A stretch of DNA of 23,643 nt. Source: Parelusimicrobium sp031549165 (GTDB lineage: Bacteria; Elusimicrobiota; Elusimicrobia; Elusimicrobiales; Elusimicrobiaceae). Position numbers and translations under genes: made by a program. The DNA lies in assembly GCA_031549165.1 (NCBI GenBank), contig JAVBQE010000096.1:1-23643 (forward strand), written 5' to 3'. The notes beneath the pieces were generated by a model, which was given only the letters and a program-made list of their open reading frames with translations, ran no database searches and was not told the DNA's origin. This document shows positions 13,385 through 21,554 of the stretch, one piece after another. Numbering within the stretch: the stretch's first letter is position 1; each line of letters opens with the position of its first letter.

Positions 13385-14539
13385 TTAATCCCTCATCCAT
13401 GCAGAGCCGAAAATTATGTACCAGGCAAAGCCTTCAGGCCCGTATGCAAAGTCCATACCCATGCGCAGTTTAAGCTTACGCGCTATTAAATATCTCCAGC
13501 CCGCGCCCGCGCCCCAGGCGGTGTCCACGCTGCCTATGTCGCCGTAATCATCAAACGCTTTGCCCGCGCCGCCGAAGGCGATGAGGCTCCAGCGCGGGTG
13601 GAAGTCCCAGCGCTCCTCCAGCTCCGCCATTAAAATGCTTTTGCCCTGGTAGCGCGCCGTGGGCACGCCTCGCATATTTACGTAGGGCATAATGTAGAAA
13701 GGCTGGTCCCCCACGCTTTGTTCAATATCAAAGTGAAAGGCATTAGTTACATTTTTTACTAGGGGGAGATAATAGAAAATTTCGCCTTTAAAAGTGCCGT
13801 AGTCATAATCGCTTCCAAAGACGGTGTCTGACCAGTCGGCCTTAACATAAGTCATTATGCCTGTGTTAGGGGTGAAGATATTGTCTCTTGTATCAAACTC
13901 AAGCTTTAAAGAAAATTTGCTGATATTGCCGCTGATGACATCCTCAATTTTCTTCTCTATTTCCTGTATAACAGCGCCGGACTTGTCTGACTTAATAGCG
14001 AGCTCATTATGCATATACATATAGCTTAAACCTACGGAAAATCGCGGGTCGGGCAATGTTTTGGTAAGGCCTAATCCTACAGGTACGGACTTGATGTTAA
14101 ACTCCGTCTCTATGTCTTTACCAGAGGGGGTATTAAAATAATAGTCCATATTAGCGTCCATATAGCCGCCGCCCACCATGTACCTAGCTCCCCAGGACGG
14201 TATGTAGCCCATGTGTCCGCCGCCCGCGCCCCAGGTGCCGTTGGCTGTGTATGCGCCAAAGAGAGCCGTAATGTCTGGCATAACGGGGTAGAGCTTGCCG
14301 TCCTTTTCAACAGGTTTATTGGGCTGTATAAAAACCGGCGCAAAGCCAAAGCCAAAACTGCCAAGCGCGGGCTCGGTAATAATTACCGGCACGGGTACGA
14401 AGCCTTTTTTGTTGATGATAAAATCGCTTAAGTCAAAGTAGCCGTCCTGCGGGTCTTTGAAAATAAATTTATGTTTTGTGTCCTCGGCGTAGGCGAAGGA
14501 GGTTAATGTAAGCATTGTTAAAATCAAAAGGTTTCTCAT
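13385..14539 (-). CDS. BamA/TamA (Omp85, surface-antigen D15)-like outer-membrane barrel without POTRA domains
   Basis: The 384-residue product begins with a signal peptide (MRNLLILTMLTLTSFAYA). After about 35 residues it passes directly into a barrel pattern: PALGSFGFGFAPVFIQP, NGTWGAGGGHMGYIPSWGARYMVGGG, ISKFSLKLEFDTRDNIFTPNTGIMTYVKADW and AWGAGAGWRYLIARKLKLRMGMDFAYG. The DTRDN-xxx-PNTG segment is characteristic of the Omp85/bacterial surface antigen family. No POTRA repeats are present, so it resembles the short Omp85-like proteins of unknown client. The start at 14539 is preceded by GGAG 6 bases upstream; the frame stays open to 14677, but that extension has no ribosome binding site and overlaps the divergent kinase gene. 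It is the first gene of a four-gene minus-strand run. Confidence 0.82.
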   Translation of the reverse strand: MRNLLILTMLTLTSFAYAEDTKHKFIFKDPQDGYFDLSDFIINKKGFVPVPVIITEPALGSFGFGFAPVFIQPNKPVEKDGKLYPVMPDITALFGAYTANGTWGAGGGHMGYIPSWGARYMVGGGYMDANMDYYFNTPSGKDIETEFNIKSVPVGLGLTKTLPDPRFSVGLSYMYMHNELAIKSDKSGAVIQEIEKKIEDVISGNISKFSLKLEFDTRDNIFTPNTGIMTYVKADWSDTVFGSDYDYGTFKGEIFYYLPLVKNVTNAFHFDIEQSVGDQPFYIMPYVNMRGVPTARYQGKSILMAELEERWDFHPRWSLIAFGGAGKAFDDYGDIGSVDTAWGAGAGWRYLIARKLKLRMGMDFAYGPEGFAWYIIFGSAWMRD

Positions 14540-14584
14540 GTTTTTCTCCATTGGCATATAATACAAAATATCTCTTAATTTTAA

Positions 14585-14605
14585 ACATATATAAATATGT
14601 ATAAT
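14585..14605 (+). promoter_or_regulatory. Inverted repeat overlapping a -10 box in the kinase / BamA-like divergent region
   Basis: ACATAT (14585-14590) and ATATGT (14595-14600) form an inverted repeat that runs into TATAAT (14600-14605). The ATG of the kinase lies 10 bases after this box, which would give a nearly leaderless mRNA; no Shine-Dalgarno site is visible. A second TATAAT is at 14557-14562. The 76-bp region must also hold the promoter of the BamA-like gene, so it is a natural place for shared control. Confidence 0.35.
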
Positions 14606-14615
14606 ATCTATAACC

Positions 14616-17600
14616 ATGGAAGACAACAAGCAAATAACCGAAGCTCTGGAACGCATGCAGATAATGCTTGACGCCACGCCCCTGTGTTCTAACTACTGGG
14701 ACGAGAACTTCCATAATATAGACTGCAACGAAGAAGCAGTCAAACTATTTGACCTGCACAGCAAGCAGGAATACTTAGACAACTTTTACCGCCTCTCTCC
14801 CGAGCGTCAGCCTGACGGCAGGCTCTCCTCCGAAAAAGCAAAAGAAATGGTTACGCGCGCATTTAAAGACGGCAAAGCCGTGTTTGAATGGATGCACCAA
14901 AAGCTGGACGGCACGCCTATTCCTGCCGAAATAACATTAGTACGCGTTAAGAAGGATGATAACTTAGTCGTCGTCGGTTATACGCGCGACCTGCGAGAAA
15001 TTAAAGCCAAAGAAGCCAAAATAAAAGAAGCCGACGCCAACATGCGTGCCATGTTTGACGCGGCGCCCTTTTGCTTTAATTACTGGGACGAAAACTATAA
15101 TAATATTGACTGCAACGAAGAAACCGTGCGCCTCTTCGGCCTTGAGAGCAAGGAAGAATTTTTAACCCGTTTTAAAGAACTCTCCCCCGAGTACCAGCCA
15201 GACGGCAGCCTTTCATCTGAAAAAGCGATAGCCAAAGTTAAGGAAGCTTTTGAAACGGGAAGAAAAGTAGTGTTTGAATGGCTGCACAGAAATTTGAAGG
15301 GGGAACAAATCCCGGTAGAAGTAATCCTCGTGCGCGTGCAGCGCGGGGACAAACAAGTTGTAGCCGCCTACGCGCGCGACCTGCGCGACATCAAGAAAAA
15401 AGAAAAGGAACTTAGAGAAACAGACGAGCGCGTGCGTATAATGTTAGACGCTACGCCGCTGTGCTGTAACTACTGGGACGAGCACTTTAATAATATAGAC
15501 TGCAACCAGGAAGCTGTTAACCTCTTCAGCCTTAAAAATAAACAAGAATATCTGGATAGATTTTTTGAGCTTTCCCCGCAGTACCAGCCCAACGGCCGCC
15601 TTACGTCCGAGGAAGCGGGCATACATATCAAAAACGCGTTTGCCAACGGCAGAGAAGTGTTTGAGTGGATGCACCAAAAGTTAGACGGCACGCCTATACC
15701 TTCGGAAATTACTTTGGTGCGCGTGGCGCGCGGGGACAAGTTTATTGTCGCCGGCTATACGCGCGATATGCGCGAAATTAAGAAAAAAGAAGCAGAAATA
15801 CGCGAGGCGGACGAGCGCGTGCGCATAATGTTGGACGCTACGCCGCTGTGCTGTAACTACTGGGACGAGCACTTTAATAATATAGACTGTAACCAGGAAG
15901 CCGTTAATCTTTTCCAGCTCAAAAATAAGCAGGAATATCTGGACAAATTTTTTATGCTCTCTCCCGAGCGCCAGCCTAACGGCAACTTATCTTCCGACGA
16001 AGCGGGCATACACATCAAAAACGCATTTGCAAACGGCAGAGAAGTGTTTGAGTGGATGCACCAAAAGTTAGACGGCACGCCGATACCTGCTGAAATTACG
16101 CTTGTGCGCGTGCAGCGCGGGGACAAATTTATCGTCGCCGGATATACCAGGGATTTGCGCGAAATTAAAGCCGCCCAGGCCGAGCTTGATAAAGAGAGAC
16201 TGCTTTTAAGGGAAATTTTTGACTCTTGCCCTGTATGTTTTGCCATCGTCGGTTTAGACGGCACAGCAAAATTTGTTACGCCTTTTATATCAGACTTTTT
16301 GGGTGTGCAGCCCGGAGATAACCTTAAAAACTTTATGGACGACAAAGAAGACGGCGAGCGCATGGTGGCAGAGCTTCAGGAGAAACAACATTTAAACTGG
16401 CGTCCTGTGCGTGTTAAGGCTAAAAACGGACAGGTCAAAGAGATGCTTGCCAACATGTTCTACGTGCAGCATTATAAAGAAAAAGCCATTATGGAATGGC
16501 TGATAGACGTAACGGAAATAAGAGAAGTGGAGCGCAAACTGCGCGTGGCGGCCGCCGCGGCCGAAAGCTCGGCTAAAGCAAAGAGCGACTTTTTGGCCAA
16601 CATGTCGCACGAAATACGCACGCCGATGAACGCCATTATCGGCATGACCAAAATAGCGCAGGGCACGCAGAATATAGACAAGATAAAAGAGTGCCTCTCT
16701 AAAGTGGACACATCGTCTAAACATCTTTTAAATATTATTAACGATATTTTGGATCTGTCTAAAATAGACTCCGGCAAGTTTGACCTTAACGACGAAGAGT
16801 TTGAAATAGAAAAAACTTTCGCCGATGTTGTGCGCATGGTGCTTGTGCGCGCGCAGGAAAAGAAACAAAAACTATTTTTCACCATTTCCCCGGACGTGCC
16901 TAAAAAATTATATGCAGACTCTGTGCGCTTTTCGCAGGTGTTGATGAACCTGCTTTCCAACGCGGTTAAGTTTACGCCGGATAACGGCACCATCAGCGTG
17001 GACGTGCGCCTTAAAGGCGTTAAAGATAAAATGGCAGACATAGAAGTAAGCGTAACGGATAACGGCATAGGCATGGACTGCGCGCAGATGGCCCGGCTGT
17101 TTAGCGCTTTTGAACAGGCCGACGGCAGCATTACCAAACGCTACGGCGGCACAGGCCTGGGCCTTGCCATCTCCAGAAAAATAGTGCGCATGATGGGCGG
17201 GGACGTGGGCGTGCACAGCGAGCGCGGCAAGGGCAGTACATTTACATTCAATGCGCTTATGCGCGTGCTTGCCGGGCCCGACAGGCCGGACTTTTCTAAA
17301 CGTAAAATTAAAGCTGCTATTTTTGAGCAGGACGTGCAGGTAAACGCGTACCTTACGTCCATATTAACCGCCTGCGGCGTTACTATTTCAGAAGAAAACC
17401 CGAACATAGTTTTTACTGCGTGTAATTTCCCTGAGGGCAAAGACATTGTCGTCAGATATAAAAACGCATACAATGTTATACTGTGTTTCGGCACATTAGA
17501 GCATGTGGAAGAAATGTATATGGGTTTAGACGTTAAGCGTTTCCTTGTTAAACCGTTTTTCCCGTTTGAAATTTATAATGTGTTAACCGAGTCTTTAGGC

Positions 17601-18455
17601 GTAAGCACCGGCGGCGGCGAAGTGGTGGAGCAGAAACAGGCTCTCTTCTTCCCGGACAAAACTATTTTACTTGTTGAAGATATAGAGATTAACAGAGAAA
17701 TAATAATCAACCTGCTTGAGTCCACGGGCGTTAAAATAGAAGTGGCGGAGAATGGCAAAATAGCCTTAAACAAATTTGCAGTATCGCCGGAGAAATATGC
17801 GCTCATATTAATGGACGTGCAAATGCCCGAGATGGACGGCTACACCGCCACCAGAAAAATAAGAGAAAGCGGCCTGCCGCGCGCAAAGGATATCCCGATA
17901 ATTGCGCTGACGGCCAATGCCTTTAAGGAAGATATAGAAGCTGCTTTTGCCGCCGGTATGAACGGCCACCTTATTAAACCTATAGAAGAAGAAAAGCTTG
18001 TAGCCGAGCTTCTTAAATATTTTAAAACTCCCGCGCCGAGAGCGCAGGAAGCTGCCGCCGCCGTGCAGCAGAGCGGGAACAGCACAATAACTTTAAAAGA
18101 TATTAAAGGCATAGATGTTGTAAGCGCATTAAGAAAGCTTAATAATAACAGCGCGCTTTACACGCGCCTTTTGGGCAGCTTTAGCAAGAACACGCTTTTT
18201 AACGAGCTGGAGGCCGCGCTGTCCGCCGGCAACATGGCGCTTGCCGCGTCTAAAGCGCATGCGCTTAAAGATGTTGTGGCTAACCTCGGCTTTGACGCGC
18301 TTTTTAACCACCTTAACCACCTTGAAAACACCATTAAAGGCGGCGTAGTGGTAAGCAAAGAAAGCCCTGCCTTTGCGCTTGTAAAAGAGAGCTGGGCCGA
18401 AGTGCTGCGCTCTATAAATTTGGTTAACCAAAACCCTGCAGTTATAAGGCTATAA
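14616..18455 (+). CDS. Cytoplasmic hybrid sensor histidine kinase with four tandem PAS repeats, receiver and Hpt domains
   Basis: This 1279-residue phosphorelay protein has no membrane segment. The N-terminus is four homologous PAS-like units of 129-130 residues (11-139, 140-269, 270-398, 399-527), each opening with a variant of MLDATPLCCNYWDEHFNNIDCN and closing with VRVxRGDKFIVAGYTRDLREIK. A divergent fifth PAS follows (about 528-650). Then come HisKA with DFLANMSHEIRTP (phospho-acceptor H665), and HATPase_c with NLLSNAVKFT (about 777), DNGIGMD (D815) and GGTGLGLAI. Next is a degenerate receiver-like region (about 892-992), a complete receiver with D1067 in LILMDVQMPEMDGY and K in HLIKPI, and a C-terminal Hpt domain with H1215 in AHALKDV. 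This is the ArcB/BarA-type layout. No output regulator is adjacent. The autotransporter gene begins 20 bp downstream. Confidence 0.93.
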   Translation: MEDNKQITEALERMQIMLDATPLCSNYWDENFHNIDCNEEAVKLFDLHSKQEYLDNFYRLSPERQPDGRLSSEKAKEMVTRAFKDGKAVFEWMHQKLDGTPIPAEITLVRVKKDDNLVVVGYTRDLREIKAKEAKIKEADANMRAMFDAAPFCFNYWDENYNNIDCNEETVRLFGLESKEEFLTRFKELSPEYQPDGSLSSEKAIAKVKEAFETGRKVVFEWLHRNLKGEQIPVEVILVRVQRGDKQVVAAYARDLRDIKKKEKELRETDERVRIMLDATPLCCNYWDEHFNNIDCNQEAVNLFSLKNKQEYLDRFFELSPQYQPNGRLTSEEAGIHIKNAFANGREVFEWMHQKLDGTPIPSEITLVRVARGDKFIVAGYTRDMREIKKKEAEIREADERVRIMLDATPLCCNYWDEHFNNIDCNQEAVNLFQLKNKQEYLDKFFMLSPERQPNGNLSSDEAGIHIKNAFANGREVFEWMHQKLDGTPIPAEITLVRVQRGDKFIVAGYTRDLREIKAAQAELDKERLLLREIFDSCPVCFAIVGLDGTAKFVTPFISDFLGVQPGDNLKNFMDDKEDGERMVAELQEKQHLNWRPVRVKAKNGQVKEMLANMFYVQHYKEKAIMEWLIDVTEIREVERKLRVAAAAAESSAKAKSDFLANMSHEIRTPMNAIIGMTKIAQGTQNIDKIKECLSKVDTSSKHLLNIINDILDLSKIDSGKFDLNDEEFEIEKTFADVVRMVLVRAQEKKQKLFFTISPDVPKKLYADSVRFSQVLMNLLSNAVKFTPDNGTISVDVRLKGVKDKMADIEVSVTDNGIGMDCAQMARLFSAFEQADGSITKRYGGTGLGLAISRKIVRMMGGDVGVHSERGKGSTFTFNALMRVLAGPDRPDFSKRKIKAAIFEQDVQVNAYLTSILTACGVTISEENPNIVFTACNFPEGKDIVVRYKNAYNVILCFGTLEHVEEMYMGLDVKRFLVKPFFPFEIYNVLTESLGVSTGGGEVVEQKQALFFPDKTILLVEDIEINREIIINLLESTGVKIEVAENGKIALNKFAVSPEKYALILMDVQMPEMDGYTATRKIRESGLPRAKDIPIIALTANAFKEDIEAAFAAGMNGHLIKPIEEEKLVAELLKYFKTPAPRAQEAAAAVQQSGNSTITLKDIKGIDVVSALRKLNNNSALYTRLLGSFSKNTLFNELEAALSAGNMALAASKAHALKDVVANLGFDALFNHLNHLENTIKGGVVVSKESPAFALVKESWAEVLRSINLVNQNPAVIRL
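14646..16196 (+). repeat. Four in-frame tandem repeats of 387-390 bp inside the kinase gene
   Basis: Unit boundaries are 14646, 15033, 15423 and 15810, ending at 16196. The second unit has one extra codon. Units three and four are nearly identical in DNA at their 5' parts (for example 15423-15510 against 15810-15897 differ at only a few third positions), and differ at about 18 of 129 residues. Units one and two are more diverged. The pattern indicates successive duplications, the last of them fairly recent. Confidence 0.9.
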
Positions 18456-18475
18456 AAATTATTTAAGAGGCAATT

Positions 18476-21400
18476 ATGAAAAAAATATTATTTTTTAATA
18501 TTCTGATTTTGTTATTTGGCTATGCCAATGCAGACAGATATATGACTGTGAGCGACCCGGGTAACACCACCGTTATCAACGGCGCTGCCATAGACGGCTA
18601 CACCGGCATAACGGGCAATAACGGCGGCGCTGTGGTGGCGGACACGGACCTTGCAGTTTATAACACCACATTTTCTAATAATATTTTAGTCTACCCCGGC
18701 ACATGGGCTGCGGCGCTTTACCAGCAGGCGGGCAACCTTACTATTAACGGCAGCACATTTTATAATAACCAGGCCACCGATACCGCCAAAGGCTACGGCG
18801 GCGCCATATATTCCGGCTTTACAGGCCCGGGTACGGCTACTGTTACCAACACTGCTTTTAATAATAACTTTGCAGGCCGCGGCGGCGGCGCTATTTACCA
18901 CACCAACGTTACAGGCGGCACGGCCAAAGTTTTTAATGTCGGCGCAGGGGTAAGTTTTTACCAGAACTCAGCCAACTCCATGGGCGGCGCTATTTATAAC
19001 CAGAGCATTTTAAATATCGCAGACGGCGTAACGTTTACGGGCAACGTGGCGGGCACTTTGGGCGGTGCAATTTATCAGGAGTACGAGCAGCCCGGCGGCG
19101 TGCCTGTAACAACGGCGCTTCTCACCATCGGCAACAATGTTAAATTTGTGGGTAACGAAACTATCCGTCCTTTCACTTCTGCTACAGATACCGGCGCGGG
19201 CGGCGCGATATATTTAGGTAATGGCTCGGCAAGCATAGGGGATAATGTGGTTTTTTCCGCCAACAAATCCGCTGTCGGCGGGGCGATAGCTAATATGTCG
19301 CCCTATATTCCTTTGCTTTTACAGACGGGTACACTGACAGTCGGCGCCAACGCGCAGTTTTTAAATAACACTGCCGCCAACGGCGGCGCTATCGCAAATG
19401 CGGGTCTTATAGAAATAGGCCCGGGCGCATACTTCAGCGGCAACAGCGCAGACGCGCTGGGCGGCGCTGTGGGCAATATAGTAGTGCCCACCGGCTTACC
19501 GGGCTTAGATTTAGAAGGCGCAATAGCTTTTATGGGCGACGTAACTTTCCAGAAAAACAAAGCCGCAGGTATTTTAAAAGACGTATATAATGACGGCATT
19601 ATTACTTTTGCAGACAACTCCACCGTCACCTTTGACGGCGGCGTTAACGGCGCGGGCACAGGCACGCTTACTTTTGGGGACAATGTTAATTTAGTGGGCA
19701 AAGTATTTAATAACACCCTCTCCTCCATTGCAAATAATACAATTACCGCCGGTGCGGGCAGCAAAATTTTTTATGTAGCCGTGGCGGACGGTGCTGCGGG
19801 CTCGGGCCTTAAACTGATGGACGCGTTAAACGGCTTTGACGACACGCAGATTAAAACCAACGTGCTCTACGATATTACAAGCAACGGCGACGGCTCCTTT
19901 GACGCTGCCGTGCGCGACGCGGCTTCCATACAAGCCGCCTCCGGCTCTACGAAAGCGCAGGCGGACGCGGTGTCTGCGATAATGTTTGGCGGCACGTCTA
20001 ACAATGCGGCATTCAACTCGCTTAAAGATACTCTTGACTACATGCTGCAAACGCCTAATGACGCCAGCGTAGCCGCAGGCATGCAGAGCGCGGGTTCTTT
20101 AATGCCCAGCGCCGCGCCTTTAGTGCAGGCAAATACTTTGCAAAATAATAATTTGGTCTACCGCACTTTTGCTTCGCGCTTAAGCGGAGGGCAGTATGAC
20201 AAAATTCAGCAGGAAGCAATTTATACCAACGGCGCAGTGTGGGCGCAGGGTTTGTATAACACAGCTAAGTTTAAAGGGGACAACGGCTTTGACGCTACGT
20301 CTTACGGCGCGGCTTTAGGCGCGGAGTCTTACTTCGGAGAAAATTTTAAGGCGGGTTTAGGCTATGCTTTTACAAATACCAAAATAGAGCCCACTGACAG
20401 AGAAGTTACTGCGGACCTGAATACTTTTATGCTGTACGGTGAGTATAAGCCTTCCGCGTGGTTTGTTAACGCGGCGCTGGGTTACACATTCGGCAGCTAT
20501 AAAGAAAATAAAACTATACTCGGGTTGGCCGCGTCCTCAAACTATAATGTAGACTCCTGGGCATTGCAGATGCTCGGCGGGTATGACATTGATATGGACG
20601 GCTTTACTCTTACTCCTGCGGCGGGCTTTAGATACACTTCCATCAGCCAGGGCGACAGCGAGGACAACTTTGCGATACATGTAAACGGCAATGATATGTC
20701 CGTCCTCTCCGGTCTGTTAGGCATTAAAGGCAGCAAGGAATTTATGGCCGGGCGCATAGGTTTAAAGCCGGAAATCGGGTTTGGGTTAAGTTATGATTTG
20801 TCGCAGAGCATAGATGACTACCAGGTTGTTTTTCCCAACGGACAAACGGCTAAAGTTAAGACGGAAGCGTTAGACAAACTCGGCATGTCTTTAGGCGTTG
20901 GTTTAAGCGCGGCGCTTACTAAGAATATAGACGCGGCTTTGGGTTATGAAGGCAATATGAGGAAAGATTATACGGACCATACGGGGCTTTTATCTTTCAG
21001 ATATAAATTTGCATATTTAGGGGCTGGTAAAGAAGCGGCTGCGCCGAAGGCGCAGCAAATAGCCGCGCAGCAAGCCGCAGTTCCCGCGCGCGTTGACCAG
21101 CCTGCAAAACCCGCCGCAGCCACAGTGCTTGTAGCGCAGCCTCCGGCTGCTTCGGTGCAAAGCTCTCTTGAAATAGGGGACTTATTTTTTAATGCCGGCA
21201 TTTCGGACTTAGGGCCCAACATGCGCAAATATTTAGATGAAAAAGCAGTGGAAATCAGAGCTGTCCAATATAATAAAGTAACAGTCTACGGCTACGCAGA
21301 CGCAAAAGAGGCCAACGCGGCCTCCCTCGCGCAGGTGCGCGCGGAAAAGGTGGAATACTACCTCATCTACAAAGGCATTAACGCGGTAAACATAGAGTCC

Positions 21401-21481
21401 GTTTCCAAAGGCGTACTGCCCGCCGGGGCGACGGCGGACGCCGCCAAAGCCAACAGAAGAGTAGAAATAAAAGTAGAATAA
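18476..21481 (+). CDS. Pmp/GGAI-repeat autotransporter with an additional C-terminal OmpA-like domain
   Basis: The 1001-residue protein begins with a signal peptide (MKKILFFNILILLFGYANA). A passenger beta-helix follows, with recurring GGAI (eight or so: GGAIYSG, GGAIYHT, GGAIYNQ, GGAIYQE, GGAIYLG, GGAIANM, GGAIANA, GGAVGNI) and FxxN motifs, as in chlamydial Pmp proteins. An autotransporter barrel runs from AVWAQGLYNTAKF (about 587) to LLSFRYKF (about 845). After an Ala/Pro/Gln-rich linker (850-895) comes an OmpA-type domain: VTVYGYADAKEAN, LAQVRAEKVEYYLIYKGI and NRRVEIKVE match its peptidoglycan-binding signature. Classical autotransporters end at the barrel, so this layout is unusual. AAGAGG precedes the ATG by 7 bases. 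The 20-bp gap to the kinase gene and the terminator at 21498 suggest one transcript. Confidence 0.9.
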   Translation: MKKILFFNILILLFGYANADRYMTVSDPGNTTVINGAAIDGYTGITGNNGGAVVADTDLAVYNTTFSNNILVYPGTWAAALYQQAGNLTINGSTFYNNQATDTAKGYGGAIYSGFTGPGTATVTNTAFNNNFAGRGGGAIYHTNVTGGTAKVFNVGAGVSFYQNSANSMGGAIYNQSILNIADGVTFTGNVAGTLGGAIYQEYEQPGGVPVTTALLTIGNNVKFVGNETIRPFTSATDTGAGGAIYLGNGSASIGDNVVFSANKSAVGGAIANMSPYIPLLLQTGTLTVGANAQFLNNTAANGGAIANAGLIEIGPGAYFSGNSADALGGAVGNIVVPTGLPGLDLEGAIAFMGDVTFQKNKAAGILKDVYNDGIITFADNSTVTFDGGVNGAGTGTLTFGDNVNLVGKVFNNTLSSIANNTITAGAGSKIFYVAVADGAAGSGLKLMDALNGFDDTQIKTNVLYDITSNGDGSFDAAVRDAASIQAASGSTKAQADAVSAIMFGGTSNNAAFNSLKDTLDYMLQTPNDASVAAGMQSAGSLMPSAAPLVQANTLQNNNLVYRTFASRLSGGQYDKIQQEAIYTNGAVWAQGLYNTAKFKGDNGFDATSYGAALGAESYFGENFKAGLGYAFTNTKIEPTDREVTADLNTFMLYGEYKPSAWFVNAALGYTFGSYKENKTILGLAASSNYNVDSWALQMLGGYDIDMDGFTLTPAAGFRYTSISQGDSEDNFAIHVNGNDMSVLSGLLGIKGSKEFMAGRIGLKPEIGFGLSYDLSQSIDDYQVVFPNGQTAKVKTEALDKLGMSLGVGLSAALTKNIDAALGYEGNMRKDYTDHTGLLSFRYKFAYLGAGKEAAAPKAQQIAAQQAAVPARVDQPAKPAAATVLVAQPPAASVQSSLEIGDLFFNAGISDLGPNMRKYLDEKAVEIRAVQYNKVTVYGYADAKEANAASLAQVRAEKVEYYLIYKGINAVNIESVSKGVLPAGATADAAKANRRVEIKVE

Positions 21482-21497
21482 AAAATAAATTAATAAC

Positions 21498-21528
21498 AAA
21501 AGCCGCCCTCACAAAAGGGCGGCTTTTT
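21498..21528. terminator. Rho-independent terminator after the autotransporter gene
   Basis: AAAAGCCGCCCT (21498-21509) pairs perfectly with AGGGCGGCTTTT (21516-21527) and runs into five T. Its stem is nearly the same as that of the terminator at 22293-22326, so the SIMPL gene is bracketed by similar terminators. Confidence 0.93.
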
Positions 21529-21529
21529 A

Positions 21530-21535
21530 TATAAT
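21530..21535 (+). promoter_or_regulatory. Putative -10 box of the SIMPL-domain gene
   Basis: TATAAT directly follows the T tract of the upstream terminator and lies 19 bases before the ATG. No -35 is recognisable, and a real -35 would fall inside the terminator stem. Confidence 0.3.
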
Positions 21536-21554
21536 ATTAAAAAAAGGAGGATGT

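Noticed and set aside
14540..14677. 46-residue N-terminal extension of the BamA-like gene
   Set aside because: It has no ribosome binding site, would bury the signal peptide, and overlaps the start of the divergent kinase gene. The start at 14539 has GGAG and a clean signal peptide.
14646..16196. CRISPR-like regular spacing of repeats
   Set aside because: The 387-390 bp period is an in-frame protein-domain duplication, not short repeats with unique spacers. No CRISPR array is present.
16472..17137. Long antisense ORF (221 aa) within the kinase gene
   Set aside because: It is the mirror of a conserved HisKA/HATPase region; such shadow frames are expected from the codon pattern, and its translation has no domain.
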